NCBI RefSeq assembly: GCF_024022995.1
Contig: NZ_CP099582.1
Span: 186,001-250,000 of the forward strand
Length of the DNA stretch: 64,000 nucleotides
Origin: Thermococcus aggregans
GTDB taxonomy: Archaea; Methanobacteriota_B; Thermococci; Thermococcales; Thermococcaceae
Reading direction: 5' to 3'
In this document: positions 21,017 through 28,876 of the stretch, piece by piece
Layout: every line of letters starts with the position of its first letter
How positions within the stretch are numbered: position 1 is the stretch's first letter
Notes under the pieces: generated by a model
What the model was told of the DNA's origin: nothing
The model's database searches: none
The model's input: the letters and a program-made list of their open reading frames with translations, nothing else
Made by a program: the position numbers and the translations under genes

Positions 21017-22116
21017 TGTTCACCACCTCCAACAGATGAACCATGTGCAAATCCTCTCTTTGGAATCTCTTCCGAGATTCTCGGTGGACATGAGCTTTCC
21101 TCAAGACCCAAAATGGTTCTCAAATTCCTTACAAAGCTTATCTCCGCAGGGCAGAAGTACGAACACCTACCACATCCAACACAATAGCTGAGACCAAGTT
21201 TTTCAACATAGGAATTTTTGCACATATACCTATTCATAAACCTGGATTTCTTTGTCGGCCTAAAGTTGTGTCCACCTGTCACCATTCCATGCCTTACCAG
21301 CTGACAAGAATCCCATCTCCTAACTCTTGCCCCAGTAACGCCATCGATATTTGGGATATCTTGAACGTCAAAGCACCTGCAAGTCGGGCAGGTGGTATTG
21401 CAGTTACCACATCCCAAACAGAGTTCACTCTGCTCATCCCACATTGGGTGTTCAGTCTCAAGTTCAAGCAAGTACCTTAAGTCCGCCCAGTCCTCATGAT
21501 ACCTAAACATCTGCTGCTTTTTATTTTCAAAATCTCTAAAGTTGCACACATCCTGAGATGTTACTTCCTCAAAGAGAAGTAAGTTCTTATCAACTATCCT
21601 GTGACCAGTGGGAGTCGCAACACGGACAAGCCACCCATCGGGAAGTTCATGAAAGAATAAGTCGAAGCCATCGTCTGCAAAATCCGTCTCCCTTAAGTTA
21701 CAGAAACAATATTCATCTGGAACACAGCTAATGCCTATGATAATGCCTTTTTCCCTCCTAACCTTGTAATATTTGTCTGGAAGCTCGTCCAAGTATATGG
21801 TATCCATTATTTTAAGCCCGAAGATGTCACATGCGTGCACCCCAAAAACAACAAACGGCTCAACATCTTCAATAGCTTCCTTGTACTCTACCTTTGATAG
21901 ATTAAATTCAAACATTTTTTCCCTTGGCAGGAAGAAGAACTTTTTTGGTGGCATTATAGTTCTGTTGTAATGAAACTCTACATCTCTGACGTTTTCTATT
22001 TCTCTAAAATCATAGAATTTTTCAGAGATTTTTACGGGAGCATAGAGTGTTCCCCAGTCTTTTAATCGCTCTAAAAACTCATAAGTATTCTCCTTCGGTA
22101 GCTTAACATACCTCAA
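21013..22116 (-). CDS. hydB: Cytosolic sulfhydrogenase I, beta (Fe-S) subunit
   Basis: A 367-residue subunit with two [4Fe-4S] motifs near the C-terminus, [16 protein letters not shown] and [15 protein letters not shown], related to anaerobic sulfite reductase subunit A. It is the first gene of the hyd operon. I start it at TTG (22114-22116), giving [20 protein letters not shown], because GAGGTGATGGAA gives correct spacing there and the result matches the Pyrococcus HydB N-terminus as I remember it. The ATG two codons upstream sits directly on the ribosome-binding site. Confidence 0.92.
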   Translation of the reverse strand: MRYVKLPKENTYEFLERLKDWGTLYAPVKISEKFYDFREIENVRDVEFHYNRTIMPPKKFFFLPREKMFEFNLSKVEYKEAIEDVEPFVVFGVHACDIFGLKIMDTIYLDELPDKYYKVRREKGIIIGISCVPDEYCFCNLRETDFADDGFDLFFHELPDGWLVRVATPTGHRIVDKNLLLFEEVTSQDVCNFRDFENKKQQMFRYHEDWADLRYLLELETEHPMWDEQSELCLGCGNCNTTCPTCRCFDVQDIPNIDGVTGARVRRWDSCQLVRHGMVTGGHNFRPTKKSRFMNRYMCKNSYVEKLGLSYCVGCGRCSYFCPAEISFVRNLRTILGLEESSCPPRISEEIPKRGFAHGSSVGGGEQ

Positions 22117-22195
22117 TTCCATCACCTCGTTTTTATAAGTCCATGAACACTAACGGTTTATCTTGTACATTAAACACCAAATATAGTACTTCAAA

Positions 22196-22223
22196 GTCTA
22201 TAAAAAAGCGTCTATAAAAAAGC
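22196..22223. repeat. Two tandem 14-bp repeats over the hyd TATA region
   Basis: GTCTATAAAAAAGC occurs twice without spacer at 22196-22209 and 22210-22223. On the minus strand each copy contains a TATA-like TTTTTTATAGAC, so the hydB promoter may be doubled, or one copy may serve as a binding site. A further TATA-like ACTATATTT at 22180-22190 means the true start is uncertain. Confidence 0.7.
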
Positions 22224-22238
22224 TTTCTAAACCCTTAG

Positions 22239-22261
22239 TTTTCCAACCAAAGGTTTAGAAA
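22239..22261. promoter_or_regulatory. Candidate SurR operator in the hyd/fdh divergent promoter
   Basis: The sequence fits TTTn3AACn5GTTn3AAA. The known SurR site is GTTn3AACn5GTT, with an extended palindrome GTTn3AACn5GTTn3AAC. Both orientations match at 8 of 9 fixed bases and the AACn5GTT core is exact. It lies upstream of the hydB TATA region and about 12 bp upstream of the fdhA TATA. It is also nested in a 10-bp inverted repeat (22224-22233 and 22252-22261). SurR activates hyd genes in Pyrococcus when sulfur is absent. Confidence 0.6.
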
Positions 22262-22272
22262 ATTCTTAAAAA

Positions 22273-22285
22273 CTTTACATATATC
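22273..22285 (+). promoter_or_regulatory. TATA-like element for the fdhA operon
   Basis: TTTACATATATCT lies about 70-80 bp upstream of the fdhA ATG and would place the transcript start near 22308. No better TATA element exists on the plus strand of this gap, and the operon has no other obvious promoter. Confidence 0.45.
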
Positions 22286-22307
22286 TAGGTCAAGGGACAC
22301 TTATGAT

Positions 22308-22338
22308 CATGTGAACATAAATGTACATGTGTACATAA
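22308..22338 (+). repeat. Direct repeat and palindrome in the fdhA leader
   Basis: CATGTGAACATAA (22308-22320) is repeated as CATGTGTACATAA (22326-22338), 12 of 13 identical and 18 bp apart. The second copy lies within the perfect palindrome ATGTACA-TG-TGTACAT (22321-22336). It sits at or just after the predicted transcription start, before the fdhA ribosome-binding site, where a repressor or second activator could bind. Confidence 0.6.
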
Positions 22339-22352
22339 CTGGAGGGAAAGAT

Positions 22353-24266
22353 ATGCGGCTCATCACCTGCCCATACTGCGGAGCCGGGTGCAGGGCATAT
22401 GTGAAGAAAGAGCTATCTCGCCCGTTCATGATAGAGTACGTCACCGATATAAATGTTCCCAATGACCAAGGAAAGCTCTGCCCGAAAGGAAATGCCATGC
22501 TCGAACATATACTCAGCAAAGAAAGGCTAAAAGTCCCGTTGAAGGCCGTTGAAGAGGGAAAATTCGTAAAGATAAGCTGGAAGGAGGCAATAAATGAAAT
22601 CGCATCTTTTATTCGGGATCACATGAAGGACGACCCTAACAAGCTTATGTTCATCGCGGGAGGAAAGGTCAGCAACGAGTCCGCCTATCTTTTCCAGAAA
22701 CTCGCGAGGAGCATCGGGACGAACAACGTTGATAATACCAGCCACCTCTGCCACGGCGTATCCGTGAAGGCCATACTGGACGCAAACTTCGAAAGGAACT
22801 GGGCGATGTACGATGATATCGAAAAGAGCAATGTAGTAATCGTATGGGGGACTAACCTGGCCGAGACCGCCCCACTTATTTTCCGCAGGGTTCTAAAGGC
22901 CAAGAAGGGGGGCGCCAAAATCATAGTCATAGACCCGAGGAAAACCAAGACCACAAAGTTTGCCGGTATCCACGTCCGCCCGTTTCCGGGCACTGACATT
23001 GCGCTGATAAACGCACTCATCAATCTCCTGATGGAAAGGAGAAACGCAAGGAGCGCACACTTCACGGCATCCGATCTCAAAATAATCAGCAAGTACACGC
23101 CGGAGCGCGCCGAAAAAATAACCGGGGTGCCCGCGAGAGACATCGAGAAAATAGCCAGAGAAATTGCTCTTGCAGGAGAGGGCGTTATTTTGTGGGGCTC
23201 AGGCATCGCCCTCCACTCCAACGGCTATGACGTTATCAGGAGTATCATAACGCTCGCCTCAATGGTTGACTTCAAAGTCCTGCCGCTTGCTGGACAGAAC
23301 AACTCCCAGGGAGTCATGGACATGGGCGTGGTGCCCGACTTACTGCCCGGGTACAGGAGGTACGACGAGGTAGACTTCTTCAGGGAAGCATGGAAGAACG
23401 AGGGACTTCCAACTGAAGCCGGGCTCGACATTCCAAAATCAATCAAAGAGGCCCAAAAGTACAACGTTTCGGCGTTTTATATCATGGGAGCAAACATCGC
23501 GGTGAGCTTTCCGGAGGCCGAAAAGGCCCTAAAACGGGCAGAGTTTGTCGTTGCCCAGGACATATTCCCGACGCAGACAACGGAACTTGCCGATATCGTT
23601 CTCCCTGCGGCGGCGTTCCTTGAGAGCGACGGTTCTACAACGAACGCCGAGAGGAGAATCCAGTGGGGCTCCAGGGTAAAGTGGCCCCCGAAGGACGCCA
23701 AGCCGGACTGGGCCATCTTAAGAGAACTGGGAAATGTGCTTGAACTTGAGGGGTTTGACTTCTACTTCGCCGAGGAGATTCTCCGCGAAATAAGCACTCT
23801 CGTCCCCCAGTATGCAAACGCCAGCCCGCGCACTTTGATAAGAACGCCAGAGGGAGTTAGATGGAGCATGGAACCGCACTCCGGGCCCGTTAGGACGTAC
23901 ACTTCCGAGAGAATGCCCACCCTTGAGCCCCCGGTCATGATTACCGTCAGATACGTGGGCCAGTTCCAGACGGGAACTATGACCAAGAGAAGCCCCTCAC
24001 TGAACGTCATGTGGCAAGACCTGCCCATCCTGGTAAGCGAGGAAGACGCCCAGAAGTGGGGGATAAAAGATGGCGACAGGGTCAGGCTCGTCTCAGAGAA
24101 CGGGGAGTACATAGGAACAGTGAAGGTGTCCAAGACGGTCATTCCCGGCACAATCAAAGCCCCCTGGCACGAGGGTGCCAACCGCATAATGGGCCTGGAG
24201 ATTGATGAGGAAACAGGTCTGCCCCAGATGAAAGCATGTTCATGCAAACTTGAGAGGGTGGAGTGA
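22353..24266 (+). CDS. fdhA: Formate dehydrogenase catalytic subunit (Mo/W-bis-PGD)
   Basis: A 637-residue enzyme that oxidises formate to CO2 and passes electrons to its Fe-S partner. The N-terminal [4Fe-4S] site is C6/C9/C13 (CPYCGAGC) plus C43 (CPKG). The metal ligand position is Cys133 followed by His134 (SHLCHGVSV), so this is a cysteine and not a selenocysteine enzyme. The MGD-binding C-terminal domain is around WGIKDGDRVRLVSENGEYIG. The start at 22353 has GGAGGG 6-7 nt upstream. The gene leads the 19-gene cluster and is visibly GC-richer than the flanks. Confidence 0.94.
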   Translation: MRLITCPYCGAGCRAYVKKELSRPFMIEYVTDINVPNDQGKLCPKGNAMLEHILSKERLKVPLKAVEEGKFVKISWKEAINEIASFIRDHMKDDPNKLMFIAGGKVSNESAYLFQKLARSIGTNNVDNTSHLCHGVSVKAILDANFERNWAMYDDIEKSNVVIVWGTNLAETAPLIFRRVLKAKKGGAKIIVIDPRKTKTTKFAGIHVRPFPGTDIALINALINLLMERRNARSAHFTASDLKIISKYTPERAEKITGVPARDIEKIAREIALAGEGVILWGSGIALHSNGYDVIRSIITLASMVDFKVLPLAGQNNSQGVMDMGVVPDLLPGYRRYDEVDFFREAWKNEGLPTEAGLDIPKSIKEAQKYNVSAFYIMGANIAVSFPEAEKALKRAEFVVAQDIFPTQTTELADIVLPAAAFLESDGSTTNAERRIQWGSRVKWPPKDAKPDWAILRELGNVLELEGFDFYFAEEILREISTLVPQYANASPRTLIRTPEGVRWSMEPHSGPVRTYTSERMPTLEPPVMITVRYVGQFQTGTMTKRSPSLNVMWQDLPILVSEEDAQKWGIKDGDRVRLVSENGEYIGTVKVSKTVIPGTIKAPWHEGANRIMGLEIDEETGLPQMKACSCKLERVE

Positions 24267-24267
24267 T

Positions 24268-24765
24268 ATGGGGAAGAGGGTCTTTATCGACTTTAGGAAC
24301 TGCATAGGGTGCAGGGCCTGCGAGATTGCCTGCGCCAGGGAGCACCACGGGAAGGCCAACATCACTCTCATCGAGACATCGGAACTGCTCATGATGTCCT
24401 TTAACTGCAGGCACTGTGAAAACGCCCCCTGTATGCTGGTCTGCCCAGCCAGGGCGCTCTACCGGGACGAAGACGGGGCCGTGCGCGTTAAGGCCCAGGA
24501 CTGCATAGGCTGTATGTTCTGTTCTATTGCATGTCCCTTCGGCATGCCGGAGTTCGTCCCCGAGCTGAAAATTATGGTCAAGTGCGACCTCTGCAGTCAC
24601 CGCAGGGATGAGGGGAAGCTCCCCGCATGTGTGACGACCTGCCCGACCGATGCACTGATTTTCGCCAGCGAGGAGGAGATATTCCAGATAAAGGTCAAAC
24701 AGAACCTTGCCAAGGTTGAGGAGCTCGCCAAGAAGGTTGAAAAGATAATGGGGGGAACCGTATGA
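24268..24765 (+). CDS. fdhB: Formate dehydrogenase 4x[4Fe-4S] electron-transfer subunit
   Basis: A 165-residue polyferredoxin of the HycB/FdhB type. Four cysteine clusters are visible: CIGCRACEIAC, CRHCENAPCMLVCP, CIGCMFCSIACP and CDLCSHRR...CVTTCP. It carries electrons from FdhA to the membrane hydrogenase. The ATG at 24268 follows GGAGTGAT, 2 bp after the fdhA stop. A frame extension upstream lies within fdhA. Confidence 0.92.
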   Translation: MGKRVFIDFRNCIGCRACEIACAREHHGKANITLIETSELLMMSFNCRHCENAPCMLVCPARALYRDEDGAVRVKAQDCIGCMFCSIACPFGMPEFVPELKIMVKCDLCSHRRDEGKLPACVTTCPTDALIFASEEEIFQIKVKQNLAKVEELAKKVEKIMGGTV

Positions 24766-26186
24766 TATTCGAGCTCATCGCGCTTTCAATAATCCTCGCG
24801 TATGCCGGTGCAGTCTGCTTCGCCCTAGATGACAAAAAGGCAGACGCCGTAATGCTCCCCCTCCTCTGGGCCTCGACGGCCCTCCAGGTGGCCGCTGGCG
24901 TCCTGTTCTACTCGTCCCCCTCGACGATTCATGTGAAACTGATGGTGTTAGAGAGCTTTGGAGAGATATATGGCTTCATAATTGACCCGACGAGCGTGTT
25001 CACGGCCCTGGTGGTTTCCTCTGCGGGTGCAATATTCCTGACGTACGCGGTCAGGTATATGGACGACAAAAACATTGGTCACCCCCACAGGGGCCAGAAG
25101 GGAAGGTTCTACGGGTGGATGATGATATTCCTCGGCTCAACGCTCACGTTCATATACTCATCCACGATACTGCAGATGCTGATATTCTTCGAGCTGATGA
25201 GCCTAGCGTGTTGGGGTGTCGTTGGGTTCTACGGAAGCAAGAAATCGGAAAGGTCTGCCCTCAAGGCCCTCCTGATACCGAACTTCGGTGCAGTTGTGGG
25301 TTTCTACACCGCGGTGGCGTTCGGGTTCAAGTACGGTGACCTCAGCCTGAAGTTCCTCGGCAGCCTGCCCGGAAACGAGAAGCTGATTCTGTTCGTCTGC
25401 CTTATGATTGCGGCCTTTACAAAGAGCGCCCAGTTCCCGTTCTACTCGTGGATTCCTGATGCTATGGTGGCCCCAACTCCTGCGAGTGCCTTCCTTCACG
25501 GAGCGGCGATGGTCGAGATGGGTGTCTACCTTCTGGTAAGGGTCGTCCAGTTCATGAACCCGCCCAGAGAGGCATTCTACCCGATGGCGGCGATCCTGTC
25601 CCTGACGCTGGTGATAGCAATCCTCGCGTATCCCAAGCAGACCGACGCCAAGAGGCTGCTCGCCTACTCAACGATAGCCGAGTGTGCCATAATGTATACA
25701 GGAGTTGCGGCTGCCGTCCTCGGTCACCCCGTCGGGATTAAAATCGCGCTGTTCCAGCTCATGAACCACGCCTACCTCAAGGGCCTCGCGTTCCTCACCG
25801 CGGGAGCCTTCACATACTACTACGGCACCCTGGACATGACGAAGATAAGGGGCCTCAAGGAGACCCCGATACTTGCATACGGCTGGGCCATAGGGCTCCT
25901 CGGGCTCGCGGGACTGCCGCCGTTCGGCATTTTCTTCAGCAAGCTCTACCTCTTCCTTAACGCCGGCCCCCTGTACAGCTCCCCGCTCGGTGCACTGCTG
26001 CTGATCCTAATCCTTGCGGACTCAGTCGTACTGCTGGCGGTCGGCCTTAGGAGCATCAACATGATGGTGTTCAGCGATGGAGAAGGAAAGAAAGTTGACG
26101 GCATCGTAAAGGGCGCACTGGCCGGGCTGATACTCCTCTCCCTGGTCTCGGCATACATCGGGTACTTCGCCCTGGGGGTGATGTGA
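24762..26186 (+). CDS. Antiporter-like membrane subunit of formate hydrogenlyase (NuoN/MrpD family)
   Basis: A 474-residue membrane protein with about 14 hydrophobic helices. The antiporter-like features are present: a buried Glu in FFELMSLACWGVVGFY, a Lys in FTKSAQFPFYSWIPDAM, and the APTPASAFLHGAAMVEMGVY helix. It is expected to move H+ or Na+ when electrons flow to the hydrogenase. The start overlaps fdhB by four bases. It is one of three such subunits in the cluster (with 26187 and 34390). Confidence 0.9.
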   Translation: MIFELIALSIILAYAGAVCFALDDKKADAVMLPLLWASTALQVAAGVLFYSSPSTIHVKLMVLESFGEIYGFIIDPTSVFTALVVSSAGAIFLTYAVRYMDDKNIGHPHRGQKGRFYGWMMIFLGSTLTFIYSSTILQMLIFFELMSLACWGVVGFYGSKKSERSALKALLIPNFGAVVGFYTAVAFGFKYGDLSLKFLGSLPGNEKLILFVCLMIAAFTKSAQFPFYSWIPDAMVAPTPASAFLHGAAMVEMGVYLLVRVVQFMNPPREAFYPMAAILSLTLVIAILAYPKQTDAKRLLAYSTIAECAIMYTGVAAAVLGHPVGIKIALFQLMNHAYLKGLAFLTAGAFTYYYGTLDMTKIRGLKETPILAYGWAIGLLGLAGLPPFGIFFSKLYLFLNAGPLYSSPLGALLLILILADSVVLLAVGLRSINMMVFSDGEGKKVDGIVKGALAGLILLSLVSAYIGYFALGVM

Positions 26187-27998
26187 ATGCTGTTCGCAGT
26201 CCTCTTCACCATCGCGATCATAATCGGACTTGTCAGGCGGGAACAGGTCAAAGCAGTTGGGTTACTGTCCGCCCTGGCCTCTTTGGCCCTGATAGTCGAG
26301 GCGTTCAACGGCATCAGTGCTACTTACTCCATTTTCGGGCTTGAGTTCACCTTCATGACCGACACCCTGTCGAGGTTCTTCTGCATACTCGTGGGAATCT
26401 CGGGTTTCGCGGTTTCACTCTACACCACTGAATACATGGAGCCGAGGCACCTGAACCTCGCCGCTTACCCGGCTTTCATACTCTCAATGGCGCTCATAGT
26501 GCTCAGCAGGGACTTCCTTGGGTTCATAATATTCTGGGAGCTCATGACAATAGCCTCCTACGTGCTGATAGTCACGTACTACGACAACCCAGAGACCAAG
26601 AGGGCGAGCCTCATCTACCTCGTTGCAATGCACGCCTTCAACACGGCACCGCTCCTCCTCGCGATAGGTGCCATCTACAGCAATTTCGGAACCCTCAGCT
26701 TCTCCGCCCTGCAGGGGGCCTACGTGCCGACCTGGGTACTCTGGGCGTTCCTGATTGGCTTCATGTCAAAGGCGGGCATATTCCCCATACACTTCTGGCT
26801 CCCGGAGGCACACCCCGTCGCTCCAAGCAACGTGTCCGCACTCCTGAGCGGTACGATGCTGAAGATGGCCATCTACGGTATGATAAGGGTCGTCGAGCTG
26901 TTCCCGGGAAGCGAGGCAATCGCTAGGACGATGGTCGTGCTCGCAATACTCACGATAGCAATTGGAGCAATAATGGCTCTTGTCCAGAAGGACATAAAGA
27001 GGCTCATGGCATATTCGAGTGTGGACAACATGGGCTACCTGTTCCTGGCGCTCGGAGCCTACATAATGCTGGACGGAACCCTCAAGAAAATCGCTTTCCT
27101 TGCCCTACTGCTCCACGCCTTCAACCACCTCGTCTTTAAGAACCTGCTCTTCATGCTTTCGGGCAACGTGCTCCACGCAACGGGCAGGAAAGACCTTGAG
27201 CTGAGGGGCCTTGGAAAGAAAATGCCCTTCACCGCGGCGATGATGGTTGTGGGGATCCTCTCGGTGTCCGCGGTTCCCCCGTTAAACGGCTTCATAAGCA
27301 AGTGGCTGATATACCAGGCAACGTTCCTGTCAAAGGACCCCCTGCTGGTAGGGGGAGGAGTTGTAAGCCTGTTCGCGAGCGCATTAACTCTGGCCGCCTA
27401 CATCAAGATATACCGCATCTTCAGGGAAGAGCCCAACGTTGAGGCCCACGAGGCAACCCCGCTCATGCTCGCGGGGGAGGCCCTCCTTGCAATCCTGTGT
27501 GTGGCCGCTGGAATATTCCCCGGCGCGATAGCCGGGCTGACAGGGATTGACGTCGGAAACCCGTGGCTGATTTCGCTTGGTGGGACGACTTTCAACGCAC
27601 TGCTCTTTGCGGGAGTGTTGTTCTCAATCATAATCGCGGTAGCAATAGCCCTGCCCACAAAGAAGAACCTGGACGCCCCATGGACCACGGGCGAGCCAGC
27701 TGAGAAGTTCGAGCAGAGGCCCGAGCACATGTTCGCTCCAATCGCAAGGTGGGGTGAGAAACTCGGCTTACTCGGCAGAAAGATCGAGGAGAAGCTCTCG
27801 GCCTTCGAAAGGTGGTACTCCTCCAGGGACATGGGATACCTCGACGAGATGGTGTTCATGCCTGTAATCAGGCTGATGGCAGGGACTTCCTACGTGATAA
27901 GGGAGCTGTCCAAGAACCTGAACGCCCTGCTCGCGGTGACGTTCCTGGTGCTGTTCACGATAATCCTAACTATGGCCGTACTTGTGGGGGTGATCTGA
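26187..27998 (+). CDS. Hydrogenase-4 subunit B-like antiporter subunit (HyfB/HycC, NuoL family)
   Basis: A 603-residue NuoL/HyfB-type protein with key residues in FWELMTIASYVLIVTY (Glu) and MSKAGIFPIHFWLPEAHPVA (Lys/His). There are further helices after LMAYSSVDNMGYLFLALGAY and a C-terminal extension ending in a last hydrophobic helix. By analogy to HycC/HyfB it sits at the junction of the antiporter and hydrogenase arms. It starts directly at the previous stop codon with GGGGGTGATGTGA upstream. Confidence 0.92.
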   Translation: MLFAVLFTIAIIIGLVRREQVKAVGLLSALASLALIVEAFNGISATYSIFGLEFTFMTDTLSRFFCILVGISGFAVSLYTTEYMEPRHLNLAAYPAFILSMALIVLSRDFLGFIIFWELMTIASYVLIVTYYDNPETKRASLIYLVAMHAFNTAPLLLAIGAIYSNFGTLSFSALQGAYVPTWVLWAFLIGFMSKAGIFPIHFWLPEAHPVAPSNVSALLSGTMLKMAIYGMIRVVELFPGSEAIARTMVVLAILTIAIGAIMALVQKDIKRLMAYSSVDNMGYLFLALGAYIMLDGTLKKIAFLALLLHAFNHLVFKNLLFMLSGNVLHATGRKDLELRGLGKKMPFTAAMMVVGILSVSAVPPLNGFISKWLIYQATFLSKDPLLVGGGVVSLFASALTLAAYIKIYRIFREEPNVEAHEATPLMLAGEALLAILCVAAGIFPGAIAGLTGIDVGNPWLISLGGTTFNALLFAGVLFSIIIAVAIALPTKKNLDAPWTTGEPAEKFEQRPEHMFAPIARWGEKLGLLGRKIEEKLSAFERWYSSRDMGYLDEMVFMPVIRLMAGTSYVIRELSKNLNALLAVTFLVLFTIILTMAVLVGVI

Positions 27999-27999
27999 G

Positions 28000-28872
28000 A
28001 TGGAACTCATCGGAGCAATCATCGCGCCATTTTTACCTCCATTATTAGATGGGATTGCGAGGAAAGTGAGGGCCATGATACAGAACAGGGTAGGGCCCTC
28101 GATTTTCCAGACGTGGTACGACATAATAACGCTCCTCTCAATGGACTCAATACTCCCAACGTCATCGCTCGCTTTCAGGCTGGCCCCCTACCTCGCGCTC
28201 GCGAGTGCCCTCTGCATGGCCCTCATGCTGCCCTACGGGTCAGACGCGATAATAAACTTCGGGGGAGACCTGATAGCGTTCATATACGTCTTCACACTGT
28301 TTTCCGCGGCCCTGGTGTTTGGAGCCCTGAGCGTGGACAACTCGTACTCACACGCGGGTGCCAACAGAGAGCTAACGCTCTCGCTGGTATTCAAGCCACT
28401 CTTCGCGATTACGATAGGCATATTCGCCCTCAAGACGGGCTCGCTGAGCATAACCGAGATCGCCCACTCGGTATCCCCGAGCATCTCAATCATCGGGGCC
28501 TACCTGCTGCTCCTCTACGTTACCTACGTGGAGTCTGGGTTCATACCCTACGACATTGCCGAGGCGGAGACGGAAATCCTGGAAGGACCCCTCACAGAGT
28601 ACAGTGGCAGGCTTCTCGGCCTGCTCAAGTGGGCACTCCAGATAAAGAGGTTCGCGATGATATGGCTGTTCGCATCTTTTGTGGCCCTCCCGGTGGCGGA
28701 AGGGGCCATCGCCTTCGTCCTCCAGTTGCTGGTATTTCTGCTCACTTACCTGCTGATGGTGACCTACGAGTCCCTGAACGCCCGCTACAGGCTCGACCAG
28801 GCAACGAAGCAGGGAGTTAAGGGCATCGTTATCGGAGTGATACTCATGATAATCGCATGGCTGGGATGGTGA
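28000..28872 (+). CDS. Membrane hydrogenase subunit, NuoH/HycD family
   Basis: A 290-residue protein with about eight hydrophobic helices, the subunit that anchors the soluble hydrogenase arm in complex I-like enzymes. It has the RKVRAMIQNRVGPSIFQTWY motif near the N-terminus and the acidic loop FIPYDIAEAETEILEGPLTE, a quinone-site relic thought to connect redox chemistry to ion transfer. The ribosome-binding site is GGGGGTGATCTGAG. Confidence 0.94.
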   Translation: MELIGAIIAPFLPPLLDGIARKVRAMIQNRVGPSIFQTWYDIITLLSMDSILPTSSLAFRLAPYLALASALCMALMLPYGSDAIINFGGDLIAFIYVFTLFSAALVFGALSVDNSYSHAGANRELTLSLVFKPLFAITIGIFALKTGSLSITEIAHSVSPSISIIGAYLLLLYVTYVESGFIPYDIAEAETEILEGPLTEYSGRLLGLLKWALQIKRFAMIWLFASFVALPVAEGAIAFVLQLLVFLLTYLLMVTYESLNARYRLDQATKQGVKGIVIGVILMIIAWLGW

Positions 28873-28876
28873 GACT

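Noticed and set aside
22353-24266. Possible selenocysteine formate dehydrogenase
   Set aside because: No in-frame TGA occurs. The metal-ligand position is an ordinary Cys codon (Cys133).
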